DNA of 64,000 bases from the NCBI GenBank assembly GCA_019843655.1, contig JACDQD010000003.1, positions 9,178,925-9,242,924 on the forward strand, in the 5' to 3' direction. Below the pieces are notes generated by a model. It worked only from the letters and a program-made list of their open reading frames with translations. It was not told where the DNA came from and did no database searches. Below are positions 47,171 through 60,000 of the stretch, in pieces. The DNA comes from Lethocerus indicus. Taxonomy: Eukaryota > Arthropoda > Insecta > Hemiptera > Belostomatidae. The first letter of the stretch is position 1. Every line of letters starts with the position of its first letter. The position numbers and the translations under genes are program-made.

Positions 47171-49344
47171 GAGCAAAAAAAATAAGGTGCCCTACATGTA
47201 AAATGGGTCGATAGTGTCCGCAACAGGTTCAGCTGACATGGTCGACCTTCAAATGAAAAAGGGACCGGAACGTTGAATTTAGGTGCGATAAAGGGGTCAA
47301 CGAATTGGTATGATCACAATTTGAACGCGTTGAAAATGATCATACCCGCTGAACCGATCTCACTCCCACCAGACTTCGAGAAGAAATTGTTATATATAAC
47401 ATGCACTGACATAATCCATTCAATATATCAAATTAGTATAGAAAATTATAGATTTCCATCACCGGTACTCTCATTCAGAGGATTACAGGCACAACTCATC
47501 CGGGTTCCTCCGGTTGTCCTTTCCCTATCCATTAGCAAAGAAAATCTATTACTGAATAAATTAGCGACAGAAATAAACCAACAGAGGTTCGGACAATTAC
47601 AAGTAGGGCCAGAGGGTGAGATTTTGAAAAGGTCGGGGACTGGATTTAGTAATAATAGATGACGGAAGGAGAGAAAAGATAGAGGCGCAACAAAATCAAG
47701 AAAAGTCCTTTCTTTTAATGCGAGGCTCTTCCGCGCGTACCCAATTGTTTCAAATTACTCGAGAATTTTTCTTATTATTTACACCATTACAACGTTTCTG
47801 CGCCCCAGTACAAATTTCAAAAAGAACCGCGGGGAACTGCATTTCAAAAAATATTTTGAGGCCACACTTAGAATAGTAATACTTTTATTAAATATAGTAT
47901 ACATATGTTTAGAGCGCGCCTTGTCTGGGAGAAGTTTGTTATATGATAATAATCCCATGAAAATATTCCGGTGGCTAGAATATTCACAGTTAGTCGTATG
48001 CGGTAGGAACCTATTTACGCTGCAATAATTTCTTTTTAATAAAGAAAGAACAGGAAACAGCATTACAACGTTTTTTTTGTACCCCGGGGGTTCATTCCGC
48101 TATCTCGGGTCGTTTTGCATTTTTTCGTCATTCATTACATAAAAACAAGGGGAAAAAACCTCCGCGTTGCGCGATATGGAGTTTCGCGTGCATCGGAGTC
48201 CTAAAAACGGGCGGCCTAATTACATCAGACGGGACAAGTGTAACATTCCAACAAGTGAGGCAACTGTCCTGTAAAGTAAAGGTGTATTAACAGAGGAGAA
48301 AACTTTTATCCTCAACTCATACCGAGCCTTTGCAGAAGGGCGGAGCGAACCCCCACTCGGAAACTTGAAAAAGATATCAATTTCCACTCGTATTCCTACC
48401 CAGAATGTAATAGAAACTCTACCCGTTCTTGTCTTACAAAAAGCACGAGGTGGCAAGAATGTTACCAGTTATTACAACACGTATTATATAAGGGCGTATT
48501 ACGTACGCACAGGAGATGAGGGAATTACGTTCGAAATCCATTATCACAAAATATAGAAATAATGGTAAGTTTAATAAACTGTTAATAATAGAACTGTTTG
48601 TTATTATGCAGTTTGAAATATTTTGATAAATGTAGAGTAGAGACGAGTGCTTAAAATAGGTATTTCATAATAAATAATGTAATATCGAATTAAGTCAATA
48701 AGACGGAGATATGAAAGAGGCCACCTAACAGTCGTCCGAACAGTTATAAGAAAAACTATTTGTCGATAAAAAACCAATGATGTTCCAGATTTCTTCCTAT
48801 TTTGCGCATATTCTAACCTAGTTTCACTAATAAGGTAAATTGAAATTCTATCCTCTAAAATACTCACGTCAATTTCGAGCCCGCTTAATTTAACGAGCTA
48901 CCGCATTCCTACTGAATTAAGCATAATACATGTCTATAAACCTAAATGCTCTCAAATTAAATCTGGTCTTACCTACATTACTTTTGAACGTCTACTCAGC
49001 AACGAGAACCTACATTGTTGCGACAGTTTTATTACGTGTGCTCTACTTTCCAATCCGGTCCAACAAACAGGTTTCAGCGTTAACTTCTCATTTATCAGGC
49101 GAAGAAAGGTCAGCTTCCTCTCGACTTCCGTAAAAACCAGTCTATCGGGGCGCAGGCACTGCAAGCTGCAACCCGCTTATTGGCAACCCGATCCCGATTC
49201 CAAGGTTCCAATGGCAAACCATTGTCTACTTACCCTAATCAAACTAAAAACTATACGCATTATGTTAAAAAACGCATTGTATATCTTACTATACGCATTC
49301 TATCTTGTTTGATAGACGAAATAAATGTTCGAACGATAGGACAG

Positions 49345-49380
49345 AATTGTAATTGCAATTGTAATAATTGTAAAAATTGT
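49345..49380 (+). repeat. Degenerate AATTGTAA repeat
   Basis: Five AATTG(T/C) units occur within 36 bases. This is a cryptic simple repeat; in one plus-strand frame it reads as alternating Asn and Cys, which is a by-product. Confidence 0.7.
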
Positions 49381-49906
49381 GTTACAGCACATTTATTAAC
49401 ATTTTAAATGTTCTCAATTTATTTATTATGTGAAAGAGTTTACGTCGGTAACTAAGAGTCACAAACGAATATGACTTACTTTTTAAATGTATGTACGAGC
49501 GTTCTGGATGTTTATTGAAAAAAAACAGTTTTTGGTAATCACCTCTCCTAAATCTCATGAAATTGCGTGGTCATGAATATAAAAATCCCTCTTTCGTAAA
49601 ACCGCAAATTTATCACCGGGTGAATTTCAAATAATAATTGTTTCACTTCGAAATCTCTGAAAAAGGACCACGAAACCGGAAAATCCAGGTTTTTTTGCAA
49701 CATCGAACAGAACTTCTTTTCGTGGCGATGTCAAACTGGACAAACCCGTTTGGCTAATGCGGCATTTCGAGTTTTTTGCACTATCCGAAATGGAGCTCAC
49801 TTACGTCGATGCATAAAATGGCCGTCAGTGCATATAAAACAGACAACAAGGTTCTCATTCCTATCGCGTTATTTAAATAAAAATCAGTGGAAGGGTTTTT
49901 CAACTA

Positions 49907-49954
49907 TATCTTAAAAAAGAATATCTTAAAATCTTAAAAGAAATATCTTATCTT
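49907..49954 (+). repeat. ATCTTAAAA short repeat
   Basis: ATCTTAAA occurs three times and ATCTTATCTTTT once within 48 bases, in irregular spacing. Confidence 0.7.
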
Positions 49955-50273
49955 TTGCCCGACCTGTTGTCAATATAAGCATATCACAAATTACTAAAGT
50001 TATAACTATAAATATCTAATTACTGATTACACAATTATGAATTATTTGTTATCGATCATAAAACAAAATCTCTACAGCCCGTAACTATGACAGAGGATGC
50101 TCGATCGCACTTTAGGAAATATTGTACCGTCATATACCAATGATGGTAATATATTTCGTATTGAATGTTCTGAAGAAATTCATTATCTGATTAAATAATA
50201 CAATAGTTTTTCGTGGCCCGCTGAATATTAATGACTTTCGTTTGAAGTATGCCCCTTGCATTGGAATTCGGAT

Positions 50274-50295
50274 AATGAATATTTAACTTCAATCA
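50274..50295 (+). repeat. 22-bp dispersed repeat, copy 1
   Basis: AATGAATATTTAACT then T then CAATCA. The same 22 bases recur at 51074-51095 with C in place of the single T, in the same orientation. No terminal repeats or target duplications flank it. Confidence 0.7.
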
Positions 50296-51073
50296 GTCCG
50301 CGTCTCATGGCGTTAGCAAATCCCGGGGAACCGAATGTAAACCGCAGGCCAGAGGTAGACTGTAAACTCGCGGTAAACAAATCGGTGGGATTCATCATCT
50401 TCTCCCAGACCGGAATCATCAATCTGACGTCCCGAGCATCAATATTCCACCCTCCAAGGACAACCGTTTGCTTTACCCTGTGTCAAAATTACACCTAATG
50501 TTCTTACGCAACACTATAAAATTTAATTTGATCATAAAAATAAAAATTCAAATTTAGTACTACTAATCATTGCTCGCTCTAGAAATGATCATCGCTGAAT
50601 CATCGTATTCCTAAAAATTACGATTACAATTAAATAGTATTCGACTAATACTGGTTCCCTCATTATTTATAAAGTTGTTTCAAACCTGTATATTCCACTC
50701 AAATGAATGAATTAAACAAACCGATAAAGACAATATAGCGAGGCTGATAAAACAGACGAGAGCGTGGGGAATATTGGTAAAATTAAAGAAGCCTCAAATA
50801 AGCACCCACGCGATTGAAAGCTCACAGGCAAATGAGTTGGGCGGGACGGGATTTATATTGATACAATAAATGTAGGGCGAAAACAGAGCTTGCGTATAAT
50901 TCTACAATATAACTTCTTCTACTTCCAACATTTTCACAATCGTTCTTTATCAATTATCAAGTTTGAGGTATCTATTCAATGCTAGGAAACCACCCATAAA
51001 TCAGAGGTCGGTTGTCGTAAAAACCGGGTCCTAGGAATTCCCTTGGCTCAATTTATATTCCGATATCGCATCG

Positions 51074-51095
51074 AATGAATATTTAACTCCAATCA
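51074..51095 (+). repeat. 22-bp dispersed repeat, copy 2
   Basis: This differs by one base from the copy 800 bp upstream. Both copies adjoin GC-richer patches (50280-50470 and 51120-51340), which suggests a shared module edge. Confidence 0.7.
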
Positions 51096-51387
51096 ATTAC
51101 CTTCCCTCTGGATTCCCTGCCGAAACCCCCTTCTCTCATTTTCCTTACCTCTATTTGTATAATCGAACCCAACGAATTTGACAGGACTAAGACCAATGCT
51201 GACGTCTCGGTTAACGAACCGGCGAGAATCTATGAGAAGTACCCTCCGTTCGGCTCGGTAAATATCTGATGAACCAATCCAAACACGATCACCGATTCAA
51301 CTTACGCCCTCCAGATCAATATTACCGGTAACTCTGAACAGTCCTTAAGATATATACATATATTTTTATATTACTGGAATTAACGAC

Positions 51388-51419
51388 CAATTTTTACTAC
51401 CAAGTCACAATTTTTACTA
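51388..51419 (+). repeat. 12-bp direct repeat, period 20 bp
   Basis: CAATTTTTACTA occurs at 51388-51399 and 51408-51419. The unit resembles the AATTTTTACTCGCA element near 13207. Confidence 0.65.
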
Positions 51420-52309
51420 ACAGGGAATCATTGTTAGAAGCGGAAGGCTGCAAAAAAACATTAGAGTCACCGACGAAAGGCGAAGGAGAACCGAGACGGA
51501 CTCGAAATTCGGAACCTAACGTAATTTATGATTCGGCCCTCAAAGAAATGAAATGAAATATCGAAGAGGTTTGAAAAATTCATAAATCCTTATGAATAGA
51601 AAAAAAAACCATTATGCGACCCAATGTTAGGCAGCACGTGATACATAAAAAATTCAGTTTGTGACCGAGGCCTACGAGCTGAATATTGCACGTGTCCTTC
51701 TACTGAGGCCAATTTATGAGTCCTATTTCCTGTATAAGCAACCAGCGCCATTACCCGGTTTAATTTCTGTGGTTCCTTCAGTCAATACAGTTCAAGCAAA
51801 CAATACTCGCGACGAGTTTCACATACTTTCTGTTAAATTATCGTTAAATTATTATTGCAATTTATGTCATACATTCAACCAACGTCAGATAGATTCAGCG
51901 CTACTAACGAAACTGGTCTATCTTTTGACCTAATAAGTGAATGGAAACAATCGCACGTCCAGAATCACCCTATTACCCATACCGAGGTCCGGTAATAGAA
52001 AATAGTATTAATCATAAAATTCGTCCAAAATATTGCGTTCAGGCTATAAACCGCAATCTTCTGGTAAAATATCCTGTATTTTTTCAATTTCAATTTAAAA
52101 CCTTCCATAATTTGTAGGATAATGCTAGGTATATCATTGAAATGGGTGGAGAATTGAAATTTAATTACTGCCGTATTAAAAATGTTCATTAATATCGCAC
52201 CTATGATAAGTAAGCAGGGGGTTATTATTCCAAAAATTACGATAATGTGAGGCAACAAATTACAGAAGTGGAGATTGATTTATATTTCACGGCATACTGT
52301 TTTCGCACC

Positions 52310-52650
52310 GACTACTGGAGACGTGAAGTGCGAACACAGCATTGCCAACAACGCTTGGCCAATCGGATAGGCCACGGTCTTACAACGGCCGGCCACACAA
52401 TTCGGTCCGGAGCGAACCGAAAAGTTCGGATCCGTCGGTTCGAACGAAGCGAACGCAACGGGAAATGGCCTTCCCCCAAGTTCTCCTGGCGGGCTTGATC
52501 CGAGTGCCGGCAAACAACGGGTCCGCTAACGAACGGGATGCGGACGCGTCCAATACTAACGACGATAACTGGGTCGGACGGGATTTTTGAGTGTTAATTA
52601 AAACGAAGCGGCACAGCGGGTCATGCGTGCCACACACACCCCTCCCCCCC
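52310..52650. other. CpG-rich island with TTCG/CGAA hairpin and GGCCGGCC
   Basis: GGCCGGCC lies at 52387-52394. Downstream, CGAACCGA (52413-52420) and TCGGTTCG (52435-52442) form an 8-bp inverted repeat enclosing the palindrome CGGATCCG. CpG density is among the highest in the window. Five frames overlap on both strands, with none recognisable. Confidence 0.45.
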
Positions 52651-55274
52651 ACGCAACATATGTTTCATTCCCAATATCGTTTACCGCGAGTACGTTTATA
52701 CCATTTCAACACATCCCGAAGCAACAGAATGAATTTCCCGATTAAAACCACTGTATAATTGTTTACAAGTCCTCGCGTTTCAGAAAAAAAATGCCAAAAC
52801 ATGTTTTCATTGATTCAAAATAGACATAGTGAATATAATGGTTAAAAACGTTTTGATCAAAGACGTTGCAAATGGTGTTTGATTGACCGCATTGATCAAA
52901 ACCATAGGCCTATTTCTTTTCTGCGTGTAATGATAATGAAAGGATGGCTAACAAAGCTGACGAGCGTACAATCCCCAGCTTCATTAGGACTGTAAATTAT
53001 CGCAAACAATTTTCTTTGCCCGGCAGATTATCTTATTGGAACCTTTTTTCTCCACATTGTAAATATTTTAAGAACATTAATACTAGTACGACTATACCTT
53101 CCCTATTAACATTAATACCATTACTATAATGCAACTATAAGGCCGAAGCATTAGGGTAAAAATATAGTCCAGAAAAAATTGGGGCGCAAATTAAAATATA
53201 GCTCCCGGACTATAGGAAACAAAACTATGCACTTTTTCCTCGAATATCGCAGGGACCACGTCCACAAAAATGGCTAGGAACGACCATTTCATTCCATTCG
53301 GGACAAAATAGTGAGAAATACGACCGAAAAAACCCACCCGAAATATTTCCGATGGTGAAAGGCAAAATGGGAAAATTCCGCGACGCCACATTTCAACGCT
53401 GTCGGGAAATATAAAAACAAAACTGTACAGCATTAATAAAACAACAGGATGTCCGCAGCACGTAAAAATTTTAAATTCACAAATCCATAGGAACTATGTT
53501 ATTTCAATCTAGAGTTAACATAATGATATTAACACACGATTAACAGTTTGAAACGCTTACAACAAAACTTACAACGGTTCCTCCATGTTACCGGATATCA
53601 TCGAAGTAAAATATTTCCATATTGCTGTTTGAAAATTGAATTAGGTTAGAATATATACCGCACCAATAATCTATGAAATATTTTCGCGGATATCCTTACA
53701 TCGACGCAAATACTCGTATGGACACAAAGGGCTGTCCGTGTACCTGAAGACGGTAGAATCCCGGAGACGGGTCTCTGTCACGTAGGAATCGGACAGGAGG
53801 GAGGGGTTCGAATCCTATCGATCGTTATAAAACAAATGATGGGATTGGAGTAAACAATGGGCCCCGGAGACGTGCTTCAGCCCACCACGAAACCTTGTTA
53901 TGTTTACAGTCAGCCTCAAACTCAGAGTCCCGAACCCCCGAACACTAATGTACGACGGGTTCGCCCTTACATTCGGACATTTCTTATTTCCTACTTCTTA
54001 TTTTATACAAAGGTGGGGTTGTTTTCTCTTGTTTCCCAATTTCCCGAATGTAATTTTTTCTACAATATCCATTTGGCATTGAACTTTAATAACATTTTTT
54101 AATTGCAAAAGTAAATAAATATACGTAGTTACACACCGAGATAAATACATATAGCCGTAGGTAACGGCGACCTATAGATACGTCAGACATATGTTCAGTA
54201 GAGTGATTATAAACATGAAAATTGTCTGCAATTACATGGATGAAAATAGCTTGGAATGCCGGTGTTGTAACAGTAAAGTGCAGTGATAGTGCACACAGGA
54301 TGCCAAGTCATGGGCAATCATTCCTAAGTGACTCATCAAACTGCTGACGGAAAGGTATTGAAAAGGTGAGCAATCGAAAACGGTTTTAGAAAAGACCAAC
54401 ATATCAAAGAAGCGGACACAGAGGATCAGGAAAAGCATGGAAGAAAATATTATCTAGCAATCAATTAACTAAATCATCAATTAAATTATCGCATTGAAAT
54501 ATTACGAGATTAAAGAGATAATGTAAGCAAAATGGGTGTAAGTAGTAATAACTTAGCAAGTAAGAAAGTATGTTCTACAGGGTTATGATTAATTAATAAA
54601 TTTTGAATTTAATTTTTTTTTTATATTATTTATTCTATTTTTCATTTAAGACGTTCTCTAATTGTATTATGAGCCGTTCGAAAAAATGTGCGGTCTCGTC
54701 CGGAAAAAACACGATTCGATAGCTGGCACACAGCAATATGGTGGCCGCGTCTACACACCAAGGTATTGATAAACGACACACCCTCCCTTCACTCGAAGCG
54801 CCACCTCTCAAAGAAAAATGTCTTGGAATAAACCGGCATAAGATCTTTGACTGAAATTCGTGTCACGATAGGACAGGATTAAAACGTATTGCGCAAATTG
54901 AAAAATCGCTTGAGCACAGTTATTATATTAAGCAAACTAGGTACGTACATTTTGAATATATTAATTTTTACAACGACAAATTATTTTGAAATATATATGA
55001 TCGAAGAACGAATATTTGCTGTTCGGATATACCTGTACTATTTCTATGACAAGATTGCTCACATCGTCCAATCTACAAATAAATGCCAGCCAATTCGATT
55101 TGTCAGTAGAAAAAACGTTCATTCCTTCTGTCAACAATTCTAAGGGATTGAAACAACGACGTTAAATTTTCCAAAGTAAACAACGGGCAGAAGAAAAAGA
55201 AAGAGGAGAAAAAATAGCGGGGAAAGTTTTCGTAGATTGCCAGCGAGGGATTGAAATGGGTTAAGGTCAACAGC

Positions 55275-55300
55275 GGGGGCCAGCCGGGGTCGGGGGCGGG
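55275..55300 (+). other. G-quadruplex motif
   Basis: G-runs of 5, 4, 5 and 3 separated by 6, 2 and 1 bases fit the G3+N1-7 rule. It lies about 240 bp before the GA tract in the same island. Confidence 0.65.
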
Positions 55301-55542
55301 CTTTTCAATCAGAACTGAGATTGCCGAGGCTTAAAGTCTCGGCACCCCCGGCCATCTGTCTAATTTGTAAAGTAAATAACGCCCTCCCCCTCCACTCCGA
55401 CTGAAGACGTTTGACATCGAGTCGAGCTTTCCAAGTTTTATCAGGCAAGCCCGGGCTGGGGATTCCGGGGCGAAGTGTGTATAGTATAGTGAACCGAAGT
55501 TGGAGGCGGAGGGAAAAGGAAGTCTGAGATATACCGAAAATG

Positions 55543-55585
55543 CGGGAAAAAGAGAAAGAGAGAGTGAGAGAGGGAGAGAGAGATT
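55543..55585 (+). repeat. GA-rich tract
   Basis: Forty-three bases are almost all purine with repeated GAGAG units. GAGAG is the core site of insect GAGA factor, so the tract could mark a promoter or Polycomb-response element. It could equally be a simple repeat. Confidence 0.6.
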
Positions 55586-56000
55586 GGAGGAATGTTCTAT
55601 GTTGAGGTGTGCCTTGAGGGTGTCTCTATCTCAATTGACGTGGGCCGCAAAGCCCAACTTCCTCCTGAGGGGAGAAGACTCCTTGACTTGTTTATTCTAC
55701 CTCAATTCCATCACTCCTCCTCACCCCGGCCCCCTCCTCCCCGGCTTCGCCTTCCTCCCGGTTTCACGTCGTTAATCATGTTACCGCCCTCCTCGCAATA
55801 TCAAAGGTCTCAGCCACGTAAATCTCAATTATCATTCCGCTTGATATGATACCTCCCGAATCATCTCGCCCAACATTTCCGGCCAAAACACCGCGATCGC
55901 AAGGAGATAACAGGTAGAATGAAAACGGATTACTAATTAATGAAAAATAAATCTAGGGGGGAGGGGATTATGTTTGGTATATTCCCATATTACCACCAGT

Positions 56001-58032
56001 AGTTTTGCAAACAGAACATATACGAATCTATTCACCATGATTGTGATCTGTTTCAAAATGTGGACATTTAACAAATAAATTATCGTAACTCTAAAATTAT
56101 TAAGAAGTCCTTTCTGGCTTGAAAATTAGATTAAGTATTCCATTAGTTCTTGAAGCATACTGTTCGGATTTACTTAATGCATCGTGTCACGTTTTTAAAA
56201 AGGATGGAAAGTAGGGACTGCCTGTGCTCGTAAATAGCGTGATCTAAAAAAAAATAATATACTTTCTACTAAATTCTTTTGTCCGCCGATACTAATTGAA
56301 GCTAAACAGTTGAAACATAGATATTATAAAGGGTGGTGATGGGGCCCGATACATTGGCTTCACCCCGATTAATAGTCACCTCGGGACATTAAGTCAATCA
56401 GAGCCTAGGTCTAATGACAACAGGGTGTAGGCAGGCACCTGTGCCGTGGGAGAAGAGGCAATAATAGTCGCATTAACATGGCGCCTATTCAAAGCCGAGT
56501 TTGAGAGGCCCACTTTCGGCGGTGGGTAGAAATTCCCAACAGGTGGGAGTGAAACGCGTGTGTTACCGACGTGCTTGTAAAAGCATCCGGCCCACACTGA
56601 CATAAGGGATTACAGTTAAGACTTGTTTCCAACCGTCTCTACCCGCCGCTTGTTCTCCCCCGACCAGGCTGTTTGTCATAACTCAGCGAGGACCGCCGGA
56701 GGCTTTTAAGAGGCGGACCGCTTCGAGATCGCCCGTTAAACCGGGTCCAGAAGTATGAACTCTCCAAAAACATTTCTGCGGGAAAACAAAAATAGGATGA
56801 ATTGGAACTTATCGTCCGGACGATTAAATGCTACCTCATTCATTGTATGACTTGCCATTCTCAGTGCTATGGATTTATTAACAAATATCTGATGTCTTAC
56901 ACAGTTCATGATTCTGTCAATTTGTGTTTGGTTGAAAGAGTGTTCTGACTTCACTGAGTTGAACATTAGTAACAGTAAAACGACGAATCCTGAAATCATC
57001 CATAGACTGGCACGTACGTAGCGTGACCACAGATTCTGACCAAGTAAAAAGACGAAAACTGTGGTTTACAAGGAGACTTCAATATTTGACTAAAATTTAC
57101 GGGGCTGTTTTGGACGAAAAGTACAAATGGTCAGTCGGTACCCAATTCAGGTTTCAGAGAATTGGAAAGATTAGAACAGCCCCACCCAAAGGTGGATTTA
57201 GCGAACCGACGAACAAAAGGGAACCCGGTGTGAGGTTGTGGTCAGACCGGAAGCATTATAGGGGCATCCACGATCCCGGGGGAGGAAGGGACTGCTAGGA
57301 CACTTCATTGATTCCACATATCAAGTATGTATACTGTTACATGCTGTGAAGTATACGACTAAAATCACTAACATTACGCACAAGATAGACAAACAACAAA
57401 CACATATCTTCACTGAAACGTTAATTTTGGCACTAATAATTTATGAAAAACATTAATCATTAATTTGTCATGAAGTAACAACGTAATGTACGATATTCAT
57501 TCAATTGCAATACCACAATTAAAGGAATATATTGTATTTAGAAATATCATACAGCGAAAAGAGAAACAAAACGGAATAATAGAATAAAGGGACAGTGGTG
57601 TCATAGGACTACTTATTTAATATTGGAAAAATATTAATCTGTGACATTAATATGCAGGACTACGGTGGAAATTAATGTTTATTACTTAATAATTAAGAGT
57701 ACTTGTTATCAAATACATTCATTAAATTGAAATACTCAATTTTGTACAATTTCCTTACGTGTTAATGTATATTATTATATGCACACGAACGAAAACTGAA
57801 TTACATTCCACGTAATTTTTTTCCTTTTGTTCAATTACTATTTCAGCCGTAACGTTCACACGCAGCGTGGGGATGTTGTAAGCATTCGCCCGGTTTTTCA
57901 ATTAATTTTAACGGGGCTCGCACTCAAGGCGAATAATGACGCGCACGTTTATTGCCTCGCTTTTATTCGGTTCTTTCAGGTGGCTGCTCCTCACTAGGTA
58001 TTCCGTTTAATTCCACATTTTACACGGAGCGG

Positions 58033-58068
<36 letters not shown>

Positions 58069-60000
58069 GGGGATGCGGCACAATTGTACAAATATTTGAG
58101 AATAGAGTCGACAATAAATGCCAATAAAAGGTCGGGGGTAGGTGGTGAGAGAGAACGGTTTGAGGGGCCGGTTCCCACTCCTAGAATGCCCTCCTCCGCT
58201 TTTAATATTCGGAGGGCGCTCATATAAAGATTGTTACGACACAATATATATTCTCCGAGCTGCAGAGTCAGTCTGAATATAAACGAAGTCGGAAAAGGAA
58301 TATAAAAGTCGGAAGAAGATAAATCAGGAGACGTGAGGAAATCCCGAACGACAAAAGTGAACTGCGTTAGTCCGGCAAAATCGAACCTACCGGCGAACTT
58401 CCCCGAATATACGGAGGAATCAATAATTGAAAAACACGGGATATGAAAACGCTTGGCGGAGATCTCGTAGGAGATTATCGCTCAAACACTGAAAAATATC
58501 CTTCTCAAGCAAATAAGCCCGACCTTTTCTTTTCTGAGAATATAAATGTACATTGCATCTGAAAGGATGAGTTATTGCTTCGGTCGAACTGGAGGGCAGG
58601 AAAGGGAAGTAAGGTAAATGTAAGCGTCTTAGGTAAAGGAGGCTCGGAATAAAATAATGTACATGGAGAAACAATACAAGAGGTAAGTTCGTGTGGTTTT
58701 GGTAGATTCCTATTGCTAATGCGTTTCTTAGTTACGCACATTAAAAAAAAATTGTTTTTCGATGACAGACAATGGAAGACAATAGATTGAAATATTTTAG
58801 TTACTTCTTGTATTAGTGCTGCGCACAGACGGGGTACTTGAAATATGTAACTTAAAAGAAACGCTTGAACTGCAATGATGATCTTGCCAAGAGACTAAAA
58901 TTGACTACGAGCTGGCCTGTGGACACGGGCATCAAGGTTTGAACGGCAGTTTGAGGTAGAATTACAGAAAATCTGTGTGACGAATAGCAAGGGAAAATGC
59001 CGCGGTTTACAACAAAAACAGTAGCGGATTCAGAAGAATGGACGACAGGAGGAATGACTGGAAGAGGACAGAGTTACGAAGGACATGAACCAAGTTTGTA
59101 TTTCTTCTTCCTCTTTGCAGCGTCGGAGAACTCTTTTTTGTTGTTACTTTGTTCATTCTCTCGTCTTGGTGACCTGTGAAATTTATGCCCTCAATATCGC
59201 CTGGCTACTTGTTCTTAAAAGTGAACTGAACTAAATTATTTCTATTCTGTGGGCTCGTTCTTACCGTTCTTTGTTTTCCCAATTTCTAGCGAAACAGCCG
59301 TTACAAGAAGGTATTCGGGTTGTAAACAATGGGAGGGATAGAAAGGAAATTCAGTCAGGAAAGCCTTCACACGTTTTCGCCAACAAATTCGTAAACCAAA
59401 TCGACATAAATTTGTTATATTAAACGATATCGGAGAGCCAGAAATAATGAAATGAAATTTGGCACTTCAACAGATTGATGGGGCAACAAATCAATTTGGT
59501 TTTTTGCGACCGTTTTGACGTTTCCCGAGAATTTTCTCAGTGGCCACATTAAAAAACATGTCCAGATAGCGAATATTTTTATAGCAACATAAAGTGATGC
59601 ACACAGGTCTATATTTTCATGAGATATTAACTATGCTTCAAAAACACTTTCCTCCATTCTAATGTTATGAGATTCATAATGCATTTAATAGGATGCAATT
59701 TAGATAACCATGTGATATAAGAGGGTATACTGTATGTGAAATATAAGTCCCTGACCTCCTGTGACTATCCAGGTTTCGGTCGGTATTTCCTCATCTCCTG
59801 TCACGACCAAGCTATCAAATCTTTTTTTTGTAAGTCCTTTTTTTAATTTGAAATTATACTAAAAATTTGAATGATAACTACATCTTGTTGTGTAAGGGAT
59901 CAGCCCCTTATATTTGACAAACCTAACAACAACAAACATATAGAGAATCAAACACGGGATACCAGAATATTTCACGTTCGAAATATATTTACCAACAATA
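56001..60000. other. Non-coding block with one microsatellite
   Basis: GC-richer patches lie near 56340-56760 and 57190-57300. The (TA)16 microsatellite is at 58034-58065. An initiator-like TCAGTC at 58268-58273 is not backed by a properly spaced TATA or DPE. The intervals 57300-57850 and 59170-60000 are AT-rich with no feature seen. Open frames are at most 91 codons. Confidence 0.7.
58034..58065. repeat. (TA)16 microsatellite
   Basis: Sixteen perfect TA dinucleotides. It is the only clear long microsatellite in the window and a natural cruciform or melting site. Confidence 0.95.

Larger units (their letters stand above)
44001..48000. other. Non-coding block, AT-rich centre between two GC patches
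   Basis: GC-richer patches lie at about 44040-44370 and 46540-46880. Two TATATAAG strings lie at 46275-46282 and 46333-46340, the second inside a palindrome. An 8-bp hairpin lies at 47150-47170. A 129-codon frame at 47273-47662 (+) begins with TTG and is not recognised. The stretch 44960-45540 is plain AT-rich DNA with no feature seen. Confidence 0.7.
48001..52000. other. Non-coding block with short direct repeats
   Basis: GC-richer patches lie near 48070-48460, 49140-49215, 50280-50470 and 51120-51340. AT-rich DNA holds local repeats at 49345-49380, 49907-49954, 50274/51074 and 51388/51408. CACGTG E-boxes lie at 51635-51640 and 51689-51694. Open frames are at most 90 codons. Confidence 0.7.
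55250..55800. other. GC-rich island with G-quadruplex, GA tract and C-rich tract
   Basis: The order is a G-quadruplex motif (55275-55300), a GCCAT string (about 55351), a GA-rich tract (55543-55585) and a CCCC-rich tract (55724-55742). GAGAG repeats and GCCAT are the core sites of insect GAGA factor and Pleiohomeotic, so a Polycomb-response-like or promoter-proximal element is possible. That is inference from motifs that are common by chance. Confidence 0.4.
52001..56000. other. Non-coding block with two strong GC islands
   Basis: Islands lie at about 52310-52650 and 55250-55800, with a smaller patch at 53730-53960. The last major island combines a G-quadruplex motif, a GA-rich tract and a C-rich tract within 550 bp. 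A GGGTTCGAATCC string at about 53804-53815 resembles a tRNA B box, but no tRNA fold surrounds it. The interval 54100-55140 is AT-rich with nothing recognisable. Confidence 0.7.

Noticed and set aside
20475..50862. 15-mer GGGATTTATATTGAT at 20475 and 50848
   Set aside because: In 64 kb of AT-rich sequence a few identical 15-mers are expected by chance, and the flanks are unrelated.
51684..51710. miR-92-like string TATTGCACGTGTCC
   Set aside because: The seed ATTGCAC matches, but no upstream arm can pair to form a precursor hairpin, and the 3' half differs from miR-92.
53790..53825. tRNA B-box-like GGGTTCGAATCC
   Set aside because: There is no A box at the right distance, the T-stem pairs poorly and no acceptor stem was found.
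58223..58301. Initiator TCAGTC at 58268 with TATA-like strings upstream
   Set aside because: TATAAAG is 47 bases upstream and TATATAT is 25 bases upstream, neither at the usual -30, and no DPE match follows.
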